Shown one piece after another: positions 8,222 through 17,056 of a stretch of 64,000 bases of DNA (position 1 is its first letter; each line of letters begins with the position of its first letter). The notes below the pieces were generated by a model. That model was not told the DNA's origin, did no database searches, and saw only the letters and a list, made by a program, of their open reading frames with translations. The stretch is taken from contig CALPCJ010000001.1 of the NCBI GenBank assembly GCA_943192975.1, positions 350,457 through 414,456 of the forward strand, written 5' to 3'. This stretch comes from Senimuribacter intestinalis. Lineage in GTDB: Bacteria > Bacillota > Clostridia > Peptostreptococcales > Anaerovoracaceae. Both the position numbers and the translations under genes were made by a program.

Positions 8222-9385
8222 ATGCTGAAAGAAAATGTTATGATACAGTTTTTAAAGAAGTTTGATGCTTGTCCTTTCACCATAAAAATGGGAAAAAAAG
8301 AGTATCAGATTGGAGATGGGATTCCTGCCTTTGCTGTTAAATTCCATAAAATGATTCCATTAGGCGATCTGTCCACCAGTACTTCTTTGGCACTAGGTGA
8401 AGCATACATGGACGGCAATCTGGAAGTTGAGGGCAGTCTTTATGAAGCGCTTGATCTTTTCCTTGGACAAATCGGAAAGTTTTCCACCGATCACAACGCA
8501 CTGAAAAAGCTAATCTTCCCATCCAGATCAAAAAAGAATCAGGAAAAAGAGGTCAAAAGTCATTACGATATCGGCAATGATTTTTATAAATTATGGCTTG
8601 ACGAAACGATGAGTTATTCCTGCGGCTATTTTCGATGCGCTAACGACAGTCTCTATCAGGCACAGGTCAACAAAGTCGATTACATTCTGGAAAAACTATG
8701 CCTGAAGGAAGGCATGCGACTTCTGGATATCGGCTGCGGCTGGGGATTTCTTTTGATCAGGGCGGCAAAGAAATACGGTGTACGCGGCATGGGGATTACA
8801 CTCAGTCAGGAACAGTATGACGAATTTAAGCGGCGAATTGAGGCAGAAGGACTTTCGGACCTGCTGGATGTCAGACTGATGGACTATCGGGATCTTGAGA
8901 AGTCCAATCTGCAGTTTGACCGCATTGTCAGCGTCGGTATGGTAGAACACGTGGGGCGCGGTAATTATCAACAGTTTATCGATTGTGCCGCACATGTGCT
9001 GAAACCAGGCGGATTATTTCTGCTTCACTTTATCAGTGCGCTGAAAGAATTTCCTGGCGATCCGTGGATAAAAAAATACATCTTTCCCGGCGGTGTCGTG
9101 CCAAGTCTCCGAGAAATGCTGACCTGTATGGCGGAAGATGATTTTCATACGCTGGATATAGAAAATCTGCGCAATCACTACAACCGCACTCTGTTATGCT
9201 GGGAAAAGAATTTTCGCGACCATATAGAAGAAGTTCAGAAGATGTTCGGAGAACGGTTCGTCCGCATGTGGGAGATGTATCTGTCCTCCTGTGCAGCCAC
9301 ATTTCACAACGGAATCACTGATCTTCACCAGATTCTTATGTCTAAAGGCGTAAACAACGATCTGCCTATGGTAAGATGGTATTAG
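8222..9385 (+). CDS. cfa: Cyclopropane-fatty-acyl-phospholipid synthase
   Basis: A 387-residue S-adenosylmethionine-dependent methyltransferase that converts double bonds in membrane phospholipid acyl chains to cyclopropane rings. The SAM-binding motif LLDIGCGWGFLLIRAAKKYG lies at ~160-180, followed by GITLSQEQ. VEHVGRGNY and the HYNRTLLCWEKNF segment are typical of the family. CAGGAGG precedes the ATG at 8222. It is a single gene with its own leader, bounded by a hairpin at 9441-9471. It links to the membrane-lipid theme of the fab cluster but is not in that operon. Confidence 0.95.
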   Translation: MLKENVMIQFLKKFDACPFTIKMGKKEYQIGDGIPAFAVKFHKMIPLGDLSTSTSLALGEAYMDGNLEVEGSLYEALDLFLGQIGKFSTDHNALKKLIFPSRSKKNQEKEVKSHYDIGNDFYKLWLDETMSYSCGYFRCANDSLYQAQVNKVDYILEKLCLKEGMRLLDIGCGWGFLLIRAAKKYGVRGMGITLSQEQYDEFKRRIEAEGLSDLLDVRLMDYRDLEKSNLQFDRIVSVGMVEHVGRGNYQQFIDCAAHVLKPGGLFLLHFISALKEFPGDPWIKKYIFPGGVVPSLREMLTCMAEDDFHTLDIENLRNHYNRTLLCWEKNFRDHIEEVQKMFGERFVRMWEMYLSSCAATFHNGITDLHQILMSKGVNNDLPMVRWY

Positions 9386-9440
9386 AAAAGAGCCAGGTCT
9401 GTCTCAAAATCAACTTTGCCTTAAATGGTGCATACGCAAA

Positions 9441-9471
9441 GAGGATGTCTCATTTTATTTGAGACATCCTC
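9441..9471. terminator. Terminator-like hairpin between convergent genes
   Basis: GAGGATGTCTCA and TGAGACATCCTC form a perfect 12-bp stem with a T/A-rich loop. It lies between cfa (+) and the secreted DUF4430 protein gene (-). The T-runs on either side are short. Confidence 0.7.
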
Positions 9472-9481
9472 TTCATCTCAG

Positions 9482-12442
9482 CTATTTCTTTGTCCAAAGT
9501 CTGTTTGCGTATCTGCACTGTTTCAGCGCTGTCTTTGCAACCAGCTTCCCATCTTTATCATAGACTCTGAGCTGGACTTTGTAGTAGTACATCTGCCCTT
9601 TCTTTCCGGTAGTATTGGTATAAGTTTTTGCTTTCTTTGTTAACGCTGCCTTATAGCCGGACGCTTTCTTTGTAGAACGGTAATATCTGTATTTTACAGT
9701 ATAGCCCATCTCTTCCAGTTCTTTAACAGCTGTCTCCGTAGCCTTATCTGCTTTTACAGTGACTTTCACATTCTTCTTGCTGGTTCTTTCTGAGCGAGCG
9801 GTTAGTTTCATCGCACCAACCTTTCCCTTTACTGCTTCAGGGCCTGGAGAAAGCGGCGTGTTCGGATCGTCAATATCCGTTCCCGGCTCATCATCTGCAG
9901 GCGGCTCAATCCATCCTGCGGAAGCCCTTTCCTTTGTATAGTCATCTGTATAATGGAATAGGATTACATCGCCGTCTTTGATGACCTGCTCTGCAACACC
10001 GTTTTTTACATATACACCATTAACCGTATACATCCAGCCAGAGTTCGGTCCGTTGTCAAACTCGGCAAGACCGTTGATGGCACTGATGTAGTTGCCGGTG
10101 CTGTTGGAAAATCCCATTCCCTTGACACTCAAGGCTTTTTCAATCACATCCAGAACCGTTGCGTCCTTATCCACAGTCACTTCCATAGCAGAAATCCATT
10201 CCCGGTCGATTGTACCCTTTTTATAAGTATGTGAAACGCCGTCCTCGCCGTGCTTCTCATCACCGAGCAGAGTAAAGGTGACTTTTATCTTGTTATCCTC
10301 AGGCGCAGAAATTTGCTGTTCAGCTACAGTAATCTGCTGTTCCACAGTCTTTTCCTGATAAGAAATTGTCACACCGGTTACATCTTTTGTAAGAGGTGCA
10401 GCTTCATAAGTATAGTCTGTAATTTCTTCTTTCTTTCCACTGTTATATACTGCACTTACAACCATACCAGACGGGTTAAAATATTCTCCTGCGATATACG
10501 CCGTCTTTGAAGGCGCTTTTGTAATTTCAATCTTTGTCACTTCCAAAGGTGTTACAGTTACCGGTACTTCTGCGATTTTTCCTCCCAGGCTGACCATTAC
10601 TTTCTGTGTATCCTTCTCCATAACAGAAGGCGTCACGCTGTAACCGCCTGTTACAGTTCTCTCTGTGCCGTCTGCATAAGTGACTTTCAGACTCATACCT
10701 TCCCCATCAAAGGACTCGCCCTCAAAGTATGCTGTTTTTTTCGGCTGCGTAACCACTTCAACGACTTCGATGTCGCCGGCAGCGTCAGCTTTTTCGACCT
10801 GCAAGGTAATATCCGGCAAAATTCCAAAATATGCTGTCTGACTGACTGCGGTAAAGTTTGGAGAAGCGCCTACTTCATAGGTAATTTCTCTGTGTGCGCC
10901 GTAGCTGCTTCCAAATCCAAAAGTGAAAAGACCCCCTTGGGATACAGTCAGTGTGTCTTTTGTATAATCCGCCGGAATAGCTGCTGCATCGCCCTTTTTC
11001 AGGCTATAGTTAGTGCTGCCAAAGAACATAGTCTTTGTAATGCTAACCTGATTTTCCATAGTCTGCGCTTTGGCATTAGCTGCAAAATTGTACTGTGCTG
11101 CGGTTCCTCCAACGGTTTTACCTTCCATTCCTTCTACCGTCTGATAGATTACCGCTGCTGACATATTATAAATTCCCGCTAGCTTATTGACAGGATGATA
11201 CAATGTATCGAAACTGATTGCAAACTGGTCGCCTGCCACTAACGCCTTGCCCGGCGTAGTCTTGTTGGTAACCGCTGCTTTGACACCTTTCGCAGAAACC
11301 ACCTGATAATCGCAGGCAGTTCCGTCGCTGACCTTCACAATATTTCTGCCTTCGACCAACTTTACAGTATAACTGCCGTCTGCATTTCTTTCAGCTGGCA
11401 CAAACCCACCATAGTTCAGCTTTCCGCCAGCATAATTAGGATTTGCCACCTCTACAGAAGCAACTTCACCTGTCGGTGTAAATGTATAGCTTCCATGGGC
11501 ATCATCATAAACTGTTTTTTCCCCGGCAGCATCAGTCATCTCTGTCAGATAGTAAATGATATCCAGCTCCGCATCCAAGTCATCCCCTGCGAGTTTTCCA
11601 TTGCTGACGGTTGCGTTCGTCTCGGCATTTACCTTAGCGTTGACACTGACCGTACTATCAGATGATCCTACAGATACTACAAACACACCTGTATTTTCCG
11701 GCCAGATTGCACCAAAGAACGGACCGCCAACCGCAGAAATATTATTAAAAGCGTCATAGGTTACAAGTACCACTGCAGTACCTTCCTTCTGCGCAGTCAC
11801 TTTTCCACTTTCTGATACGGATACCACATCACTTGGTGTTCCGTCAAAGTTGACAGCCTCATAGTGATAGTCCGGCTCAATAAAGTAATTATTTGTAAGG
11901 GTGTCTACTGCCTCCCAGTTTCTCAGAGATACGATCTGGTATTCGTCGTTTTTCTTCAACTTCAGATAGCCTGCGGGATTGATGTTCAGATAAATGTCTG
12001 CCATGTTGTAATTCTTATTTGAAGTTGAAGCTTTATCGACGGTTTTAGCGTTTTTTCCTTCCGGCTTCAAATCGCTTTCAGAAACATTTAAGATATACGT
12101 ATCTTTGGACGCTGCCGGTGACTTGAATTTTCCGGTATAAGTCACATAGCCTTTCCCACTGATTCTGAAATTGTAATCCTTGTTTGCCGGCAGATTATAG
12201 GATACCGTCTTCAGCCCTTCCTCAGCCGGCACTTCACCAATAGTCTCCTGCTCTATAAACGGCTTGAAGTGTTTTTCCTTCGTGCCGACAAATACTTTTG
12301 CATCCGCCGGCACAGTAATCTGTACATTTCCTGTCTGCACATCTGCTTCCGCAGCAAATGCCATAGACGGCATCATGCAAAGTACCATGACGATACTTAG
12401 AAGAATGGCAGAAAATTTCTTTACTGTTTCGTTTTTCTTCAT
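9482..12442 (-). CDS. Secreted Ig-like/DUF4430 (transcobalamin-like) protein, probable cobamide-binding surface protein
   Basis: A 986-residue exported protein. A signal peptide (charged MKKNETVKK, hydrophobic stretch, cut near AFAAEA) is followed by a long N-terminal region, then two bacterial Ig-like group 3 repeats (~550-634 and ~636-704; PKKTAYFEGESF and PSKTAYIAGEYF). A DUF4430 domain follows (~715-837; FDNGPNSGWMYTVNGVYVKN and GDVILFHY) and then a basic, fibronectin-like tail. DUF4430 is the bacterial relative of the C-terminal beta-domain of transcobalamin and intrinsic factor. The upstream cobalamin riboswitch gives independent support for a role in capturing or using cobamides outside the cell (inference). 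No LPXTG motif is seen at the C-terminus, so the mode of attachment is unclear. Confidence 0.85.
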   Translation of the reverse strand: MKKNETVKKFSAILLSIVMVLCMMPSMAFAAEADVQTGNVQITVPADAKVFVGTKEKHFKPFIEQETIGEVPAEEGLKTVSYNLPANKDYNFRISGKGYVTYTGKFKSPAASKDTYILNVSESDLKPEGKNAKTVDKASTSNKNYNMADIYLNINPAGYLKLKKNDEYQIVSLRNWEAVDTLTNNYFIEPDYHYEAVNFDGTPSDVVSVSESGKVTAQKEGTAVVLVTYDAFNNISAVGGPFFGAIWPENTGVFVVSVGSSDSTVSVNAKVNAETNATVSNGKLAGDDLDAELDIIYYLTEMTDAAGEKTVYDDAHGSYTFTPTGEVASVEVANPNYAGGKLNYGGFVPAERNADGSYTVKLVEGRNIVKVSDGTACDYQVVSAKGVKAAVTNKTTPGKALVAGDQFAISFDTLYHPVNKLAGIYNMSAAVIYQTVEGMEGKTVGGTAAQYNFAANAKAQTMENQVSITKTMFFGSTNYSLKKGDAAAIPADYTKDTLTVSQGGLFTFGFGSSYGAHREITYEVGASPNFTAVSQTAYFGILPDITLQVEKADAAGDIEVVEVVTQPKKTAYFEGESFDGEGMSLKVTYADGTERTVTGGYSVTPSVMEKDTQKVMVSLGGKIAEVPVTVTPLEVTKIEITKAPSKTAYIAGEYFNPSGMVVSAVYNSGKKEEITDYTYEAAPLTKDVTGVTISYQEKTVEQQITVAEQQISAPEDNKIKVTFTLLGDEKHGEDGVSHTYKKGTIDREWISAMEVTVDKDATVLDVIEKALSVKGMGFSNSTGNYISAINGLAEFDNGPNSGWMYTVNGVYVKNGVAEQVIKDGDVILFHYTDDYTKERASAGWIEPPADDEPGTDIDDPNTPLSPGPEAVKGKVGAMKLTARSERTSKKNVKVTVKADKATETAVKELEEMGYTVKYRYYRSTKKASGYKAALTKKAKTYTNTTGKKGQMYYYKVQLRVYDKDGKLVAKTALKQCRYANRLWTKK

Positions 12443-12471
12443 GTGTTCTTCCTTTCTACATTTCTGCCCAC

Positions 12472-12500
12472 AAAAAAACTGCAGGCTCTTTGCCTACAGT
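12472..12500 (-). terminator. Expression-platform terminator of the cobalamin riboswitch
   Basis: Read leftward: CTGTAGGC-loop-GCCTGCAG followed by seven T residues. It lies between the aptamer and the start codon at 12442. This suggests that B12 stops transcription before the secreted-protein gene. Confidence 0.8.
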
Positions 12501-12539
12501 CCGCATTTACTGTATCTAAACTCTGGATTCTTACGGTTA

Positions 12540-12745
12540 CCTCGCCGCGGAATCCTCATCTCATGCAGGTCTCCTGGCTCATGGATTATCGTTTTTCTTT
12601 CCCTTCCCAGGTCTCCCCAGTGGGTGGCTCTTCACCAGTGGTAAAAACAATCCAATTACAGTGGCGGGTCCGCGCAAGGCTCTCACTTGCTTCCCTCTTA
12701 GCTCCCCTGTGGTACGCACAAGGAAGAACACAAAATGGTTTCTTT
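12540..12745 (-). promoter_or_regulatory. Cobalamin riboswitch
   Basis: On the minus strand the leader contains the conserved B12-aptamer blocks in order: GGGAAGC..GTGAGAGCC (P3/P4), GACCCGCCACTGTAA, the stem around CACTGG..GCCACCCACTGGGGAGACC, and the B12 box GAGCCAGGAGACCTGCATGA. A terminator follows at 12472-12500. A TATAAT-type -10 box (minus strand, ~12760) lies just upstream of the aptamer. Such elements normally repress B12 uptake or synthesis genes when cobalamin is plentiful. Boundaries are approximate. Confidence 0.93.
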
Positions 12746-12905
12746 ATATTTTGTTTTTAATTATAATCTGGAGAGACTTTGGATTTCCTTTTCGCAAAGC
12801 TAACTCCTATTTCATTATATCCTTGTGATTATTTTTTTGCAATACAATATTTTCAAATATATACTATACATAAATGGCAATAGGTCAAAACGAGACAATT
12901 TCTTG

Positions 12906-12934
12906 TTGCATTTCCACTGCACAATTGTTATATA
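12906..12934 (+). promoter_or_regulatory. Candidate promoter of the ECF sigma/anti-sigma operon
   Basis: TTGCAT, 17 bp, TATATA, 45 bp ahead of the start codon at 12979. The rest of 12761-12978 is A/T-rich with no gene. Confidence 0.45.
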
Positions 12935-12978
12935 TGTAAATAGAACAAAATACTGCCGAAAGGAGGTGCGCAAATGTC

Positions 12979-13464
12979 ATGGACAGCAAGGTGCTGGAGC
13001 AGCTTTACCGCAAATACGAGAGAGAGCTATACCTGTATATTTATTCCATCTGTAAAGACAAGCATGCGACGGAAGATCTGCTGCAGGAAACTTTTTTAAA
13101 AGCCATTCTGGCTCTGCCAGACGGTCATACCAATATGCGTGCCTGGCTTTACCTGGTAGCAAGAAACCTGACCTATAATGCAATAAAAAAAGCAGGAAGG
13201 TATGAGAACATGACAACTGACCCTGCAGCGAAAAAAAGCGCAGAGCCGCTGGAAATCATTTTGCAACAGGAACAGTACCAGCTGCTCTATAAAAACCTGC
13301 AGCGGCTTTCCGCAAGATCGAGGGAAATTTTAATCATGCAGTACTTCGGCCAGCTATCCCACAAGGAAATAGGCGCTGTACTGGCAATGACTCCGTCAGC
13401 TGTGCGCATGGCAGCTGTACGAGCCAGAAAAGAACTGAAAACCCATATGGAGGAAGAAAAATGA
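12979..13464 (+). CDS. ECF-type RNA polymerase sigma factor
   Basis: A 161-residue sigma-70 family factor with only regions 2 and 4. Region 2 spans ~14-60 (ATEDLLQETFLKAI, MRAWLYLVARN) and region 4 ~105-150 (LSHKEIGAVLAMTPSAVRMA). It would direct RNA polymerase to a small set of stress or envelope promoters. AAGGAGGTG lies eight bases ahead of ATG 12979, which decides this start. Its last bases overlap the start of the anti-sigma gene (ATGA), so the two are translationally coupled. Confidence 0.93.
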   Translation: MDSKVLEQLYRKYERELYLYIYSICKDKHATEDLLQETFLKAILALPDGHTNMRAWLYLVARNLTYNAIKKAGRYENMTTDPAAKKSAEPLEIILQQEQYQLLYKNLQRLSARSREILIMQYFGQLSHKEIGAVLAMTPSAVRMAAVRARKELKTHMEEEK

Positions 13465-14627
13465 GATATCGTGAACTACTCGAATTATATAAAAAAGGCG
13501 AATTGACGGAACAAGAGGCGGAAAAAGTTCGCACCGATATTGAACGTCAGGAGGCCATCACCGACTACCTTTTAGAAGTCGATGAAGTCTTTGATCTCAG
13601 CCTGTCAGAGGATTTTTTGAAAGAAAGAACATTGTCCGACTCTGAGGATTTTGTAAAGGTCATCAATCGTTCTATTAGAAAAGCCTTCCGAAAGCTGGGC
13701 GTAATCATACTGGTGATGGCGCTGATTATGATACTCTTCATCCAGTTCGCGCTGCCACAGATTGTATCCCTGTTTTATTACAATCCAGGAAAAATCATCA
13801 GTGAGGAGGAATACAGAACTACCAAGCAGATAGAATTGGATATGGCAATTTACACCAGTCTGATGCTGCCTGGCTATTACCGCGATGTAGTCAACGTGAC
13901 CGACCGGGGATACGGTAACTACGACATCAATATCGCACAAAGTGTCTCCTACAACGGACGTTTCTCTGACATCTCTGGAAAAATTGAAAAAGGGCGACTA
14001 ACCCTTTATAACAATAATGTTCTACGCAGGCCACATATGAATATCTTCGGCTGGAGCGAAATTCTTTCTGAAACCAGAGATTCCTATGTGACAGATCAAC
14101 CACTTTCAGAACTGACAGACCCTGTCGATTATCTTACCGTCTCCATGAACCCAGCAGACAAATACGTCGTCTTTGTCACGCTGAATCGGCAAATGCCTTA
14201 CGAAGACTTCATTGCGTGGACAAAGAAGGAGGAAATTCCGGGGCTTCTATGGTGTGCGCCGTGCACACGTGCATCTGGCCCTCCACAAAATCTAGGTTTT
14301 TATTACGATTTCCTATACGGTGCAGCTATGGGTTGGGACAGAGACGCCTATCCGAACCTGTTCTTCGACACGGACAAAGGCATAGATATAGATAAAGAAA
14401 GCACCGTGCGGTCTCACTTTACCAGTCAACTTCGTTACCTTGCATCTAGAGAAGCGTTCTGTAAAATGTTAGAGATATATCCAGAAGAACTGTCTGCAGC
14501 TGCCGACTATGTTGAAGAAAACGGTCTCAGAATCTACGGCTTCGTCACGTTGGTAAACAAAGAGCAGGCAGAACAAATTGAAAAGTCAAATGAGGTCTTT
14601 CAAATCAGCGCGGAAGAGCTGATTTAA
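13461..14627 (+). CDS. Membrane-bound anti-sigma factor (sigma factor regulator family)
   Basis: A 388-residue protein with a cytoplasmic N-terminus (YRELLELYKKGELTEQEAEK), one transmembrane helix (~75-97, VIILVMALIMILFIQFALP) and a large extracytoplasmic C-terminal domain. The layout matches the Sigma_reg_N / Sigma_reg_C family that holds the cognate ECF factor inactive until an envelope signal arrives. The four-base overlap with the sigma gene supports the pairing. The signal is unknown. Confidence 0.85.
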   Translation: MRYRELLELYKKGELTEQEAEKVRTDIERQEAITDYLLEVDEVFDLSLSEDFLKERTLSDSEDFVKVINRSIRKAFRKLGVIILVMALIMILFIQFALPQIVSLFYYNPGKIISEEEYRTTKQIELDMAIYTSLMLPGYYRDVVNVTDRGYGNYDINIAQSVSYNGRFSDISGKIEKGRLTLYNNNVLRRPHMNIFGWSEILSETRDSYVTDQPLSELTDPVDYLTVSMNPADKYVVFVTLNRQMPYEDFIAWTKKEEIPGLLWCAPCTRASGPPQNLGFYYDFLYGAAMGWDRDAYPNLFFDTDKGIDIDKESTVRSHFTSQLRYLASREAFCKMLEIYPEELSAAADYVEENGLRIYGFVTLVNKEQAEQIEKSNEVFQISAEELI

Positions 14628-14635
14628 GCCATATA

Positions 14636-14672
14636 AAAACGCTTTGGGCAGATCTTTACCCGAAGCGTTTTT
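14636..14672. terminator. Bidirectional terminator
   Basis: AAAACGCTTTGGG and CCCGAAGCGTTTTT form a stem with A and T runs on both sides. It serves the anti-sigma gene (+) and the HxlR gene (-). Confidence 0.85.
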
Positions 14673-14674
14673 CT

Positions 14675-15004
14675 TTATCTATTCGCTTCTCCCCAAACAC
14701 ACAACTGATCTAAAACCCTCATCAGGGATTCTCCTCTTTCACTTAATCGGTACTCAACTTTCGGCGGAATTTGTGGATACTCTGTTCTGACAATCAGTCG
14801 ATCACGTTCCAGTTCTTTCAGATTGGTGCTGAGGGTTTTGTCCGAAATATGTTTCAGATATCGCTTCAGCTCATTAAATCTCACAATCTCAAATTCCATC
14901 AGGCAATAAAGAATGACCATCTTGTGCTTGCCGGAAATCAGCGACAGAGTATAACTAAATCCTGTATCTTCAAAATTTGCTTTTTCAATATAATTTTTTA
15001 TCAT
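14675..15004 (-). CDS. HxlR-family transcriptional regulator
   Basis: A 109-residue winged-helix protein of the HxlR/MarR-like group. Motifs include LISGKHKMVILYCLM, RFNELKRYLKHISDKTLSTNLKELERDRLI and VEYRLSERGESL. These usually regulate a divergent redox or detoxification gene, and the divergent neighbour here is a flavin reductase-like gene 121 bp away. Unlike many HxlR proteins, no conserved N-terminal cysteine is seen. Confidence 0.9.
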   Translation of the reverse strand: MIKNYIEKANFEDTGFSYTLSLISGKHKMVILYCLMEFEIVRFNELKRYLKHISDKTLSTNLKELERDRLIVRTEYPQIPPKVEYRLSERGESLMRVLDQLCVWGEANR

Positions 15005-15125
15005 TTTATGCTTTCCTTTACGCTAGTACATTTCAAAAAAGACAGTACTTGTATTTTTTAAATTAATCAATATAATTATATATACAGGCACAAATCCTGT
15101 CAATTCAAAAAATGAGGTGACGATG

Positions 15126-15692
15126 ATGAGAAAAAAACTGAATATAACAGAAGGCATTTTCCCAATGCCGGTTTTAATGGTAGCAGCTTACAATGAAGAT
15201 GGCAGTGTCAATGTCATGAATGCTGCCTGGGGTACTATGCAGGAGCGCGGAAATGTAGCGCTTGTCCTGTCAGAAGGTCATAAGACAGTAAAAGATATCA
15301 AAGCCAGAGGTGCTTTTACTGTCAGCATCGCCGATGCAGAACATGTTGTAGAAGCTGACTATTTCGGCGTTGTATCTGGCAACAATACTGCTGATAAATT
15401 TAAAAACAGCGGGCTTACTGCAAGCAAAGCTGAAACAGTAGACGCGCCTGTTATCAACGAATTTCCACTCTGTCTGGAATGTGAGTTCATCGAATATCAG
15501 AGCAACGAATATGGCTGCGGCGTAATCGGCAAAGTCGTAAATGTCACCGCCGATGAAAAAGTCCTTGTGGACGGTAAAATCGATATGTCTTTGGTAAACG
15601 CTATCGCTTTCGACCCTTATACCCACGGCTATTACAAAGTAACCGAGAGAGTCGGCGAGGCTTTCAAAGACGGACTTGCACTTAAAAAATAA
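15126..15692 (+). CDS. Flavin reductase-like (FMN-binding split barrel) protein
   Basis: A 188-residue FMN-binding protein of the flavin reductase-like family, probably an NAD(P)H:flavin or flavoprotein reductase. The start NITEGIFPMPVLMVAAYNEDG, the WGTMQERGNVALVLS segment and DYFGVVSGNNTADKF fit this family. ATG 15126 is preferred because GAGGTG ends six bases before it; GTG 15117 overlaps that site. The HxlR gene is divergent and is the likely regulator. Confidence 0.85.
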   Translation: MRKKLNITEGIFPMPVLMVAAYNEDGSVNVMNAAWGTMQERGNVALVLSEGHKTVKDIKARGAFTVSIADAEHVVEADYFGVVSGNNTADKFKNSGLTASKAETVDAPVINEFPLCLECEFIEYQSNEYGCGVIGKVVNVTADEKVLVDGKIDMSLVNAIAFDPYTHGYYKVTERVGEAFKDGLALKK

Positions 15693-15768
15693 CCCCCTTC
15701 CTCGAAGCTTTGCTTCGGGTGGATCCCCGGAAGCCTGTCTATTCTTTGGAATAAGAAACTACTTAAAC

Positions 15769-15813
15769 GGAGCTGCCTGCATGAACAGAAAATCATTATT
15801 AGTACGCAGCTCC
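15769..15813. repeat. Hairpin (GGAGCTGC/GCAGCTCC) in the gap after the flavin reductase
   Basis: A perfect 8-bp inverted repeat around a 29-base A/T-rich loop. A 25-codon frame (ATG 15781 to TAA 15858) runs through it but is not convincing as a gene. Another small hairpin, CGAAGC-TTT-GCTTCG, follows the flavin reductase stop at about 15704. Confidence 0.4.
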
Positions 15814-15893
15814 ATTTTGATTCATGAAAAAGTAGCTGGAGAAAGTATTTTCCAGTAATCGTTTCGTCTTCGCAGGCTATCCCTGAAATTATT

Positions 15894-16191
15894 AAAGTTA
15901 TACAGATTCATCAATTTGAAGATCTTTTGCACAACTTTGTCTCCCATCCATATCTTAAAGTTGTGCAAATTAAATCAATTCCGTAACTGCTGCAAAACTT
16001 TACCTCTGAAGAAACGCTTAAAGTTTTGCAAACCAATCTTATTCAGGGTCAACCGCACAACTTCATATCGAATCAACACTCGAAAGTTGTGCAAAGTAAT
16101 TCTGATTTGCGGTTACCTGCACAACTTCGTCAGCCCAGAAAGCCTAAAAGTTGTGCGAATCAAGCTGATTTAGCGTGATCTGCACAACTTC
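15894..16191. repeat. Tandem array of 63-bp units carrying GCACAACTTT palindromes
   Basis: Four complete units start at 15929, 15992, 16055 and 16119, a spacing of 63, 63 and 64 bp. Each has arms GCACAACTT(T) and (A)AAGTTGTGC around an 18-base variable middle, 38 bp in all, followed by a ~25-bp semi-conserved linker. A degenerate right arm (AAAGTTATAC, 15894-15903) and an orphan left arm (16182-16191) lie exactly in register at the ends. In unit 2 both arms change together (GCAAAACTTT / AAAGTTTTGC), so pairing is kept. The middles and linkers are not identical, so it is not an ordinary CRISPR array. No cas genes are present. Confidence 0.88.
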
Positions 16192-16207
16192 AATCCATCT
16201 TACAAAT

Positions 16208-16680
16208 TTAACATGAAAAAGGGTGGCTGTGCCCTATCAGTTCACCCGGATTCAGCGCCAGCAGTTCCTCTACCACAAACAATCCGTCCTTTCGAACCAG
16301 TCTATCATCAAACCAGATTTCTCCGCCGCCGTACTCCAGTCTTTGAATCAGCACCAAATCCCAATGCACGGAAGAACGATTTCCGTTATCTGCATCCTCA
16401 TATGCCATTCCCGGCGTTAAGTGAATACTGCCGCAGATTTTTTCGTCAAAGAGAATGTCCTTCATCGGCTCCAGAATAAACGGATTTACGCCGATAGCAA
16501 ACTCGCCGAAATATCGTGCGCCTTCATCACTGTCCAAATACTCGTTAATGCGCGCCGTATCATTAGCCTGTGCATCGACAATACGTCCATTTTCAATTTC
16601 AAAACGAACATTTTCGTAGAAAAAACTCCGATTGGGCAGAAATTCATCTTTCCCTCGGAGTCTGCATTTTTAAATCCATT
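16208..16680 (-). pseudogene. Truncated M29-family aminopeptidase
   Basis: The frame from 16640 down to 16208 encodes the C-terminal third of an M29 (aminopeptidase T/AmpS type) metallopeptidase: FFYENVRFEIENGRIVDA, DEGARYFGEFAIGVNP and HLTPGMAYEDADNGNRSSVH followed by WD, which carries family metal ligands. A further matching stretch (KNADSEGKMNF) lies in a different frame at ~16640-16680. There is thus at least one frameshift or small deletion, and the N-terminal two thirds are missing. The fragment abuts the HEPN gene on one side and the palindrome array on the other. Confidence 0.8.
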
Positions 16681-17056
16681 TTTGCATTTGTTCTTTTAAA
16701 TCTCGGAACATACTACAGTAAACATTTTTTGTTTTATCAATAATATCCAAAGCTACCGCTTCATTGTACGCATGGGATACATTATTCTTGGCTGACAGTG
16801 CACTGAGCCAAACTTCCTCATCAGTGACTAATCCTGCCTTATATGCAACCTTGACAACCTGCTTAGGCGATCCGCTGCGGCAATCTTCAAAGCCCTGATT
16901 GGTAAGAATCTCTTTCATCGCTTTCCATGCCAATTCAAAGCAAATCTCGTAAAGCTTTATCGAGCCAACCACCACCAAACTATTGTAAGGCGGCTCATAA
17001 AGAAAAACGTCCTGCAAATTCTCTAATGCCTTGCAAAAATTCTCATACTTTTTCAT
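16670..17056 (-). CDS. HEPN-domain protein, HI0074 (nucleotidyltransferase substrate-binding) family
   Basis: A 128-residue helical HEPN protein of the HI0074 type, usually the partner of a minimal nucleotidyltransferase (MNT) in HepT/MntA-like pairs. The family segment SAKNNVSHAYNEA is present, but the usual R of the R-x4-6-H motif appears as K. Its partner survives only as a C-terminal stub at 17043-17156, overlapping the start codon as in intact pairs. The gene may therefore be orphaned; with the altered motif its activity is uncertain. Confidence 0.8.
   Translation of the reverse strand: MKKYENFCKALENLQDVFLYEPPYNSLVVVGSIKLYEICFELAWKAMKEILTNQGFEDCRSGSPKQVVKVAYKAGLVTDEEVWLSALSAKNNVSHAYNEAVALDIIDKTKNVYCSMFRDLKEQMQKWI

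Noticed and set aside
15781..15858. 25-codon frame in the hairpin after the flavin reductase
   Set aside because: Only a weak site precedes it, the composition is unremarkable and it lies in a decayed region.
15916..16173. An 85-codon frame through the palindrome array
   Set aside because: The 63-bp period equals 21 codons and so keeps any frame open. There is no ribosome-binding site and no recognisable product.
15894..16191. CRISPR array
   Set aside because: Repeats are not identical: only 9-10-bp arms are conserved and the linkers drift. No cas genes are in the window, and the compensatory arm change points to a folded element instead.
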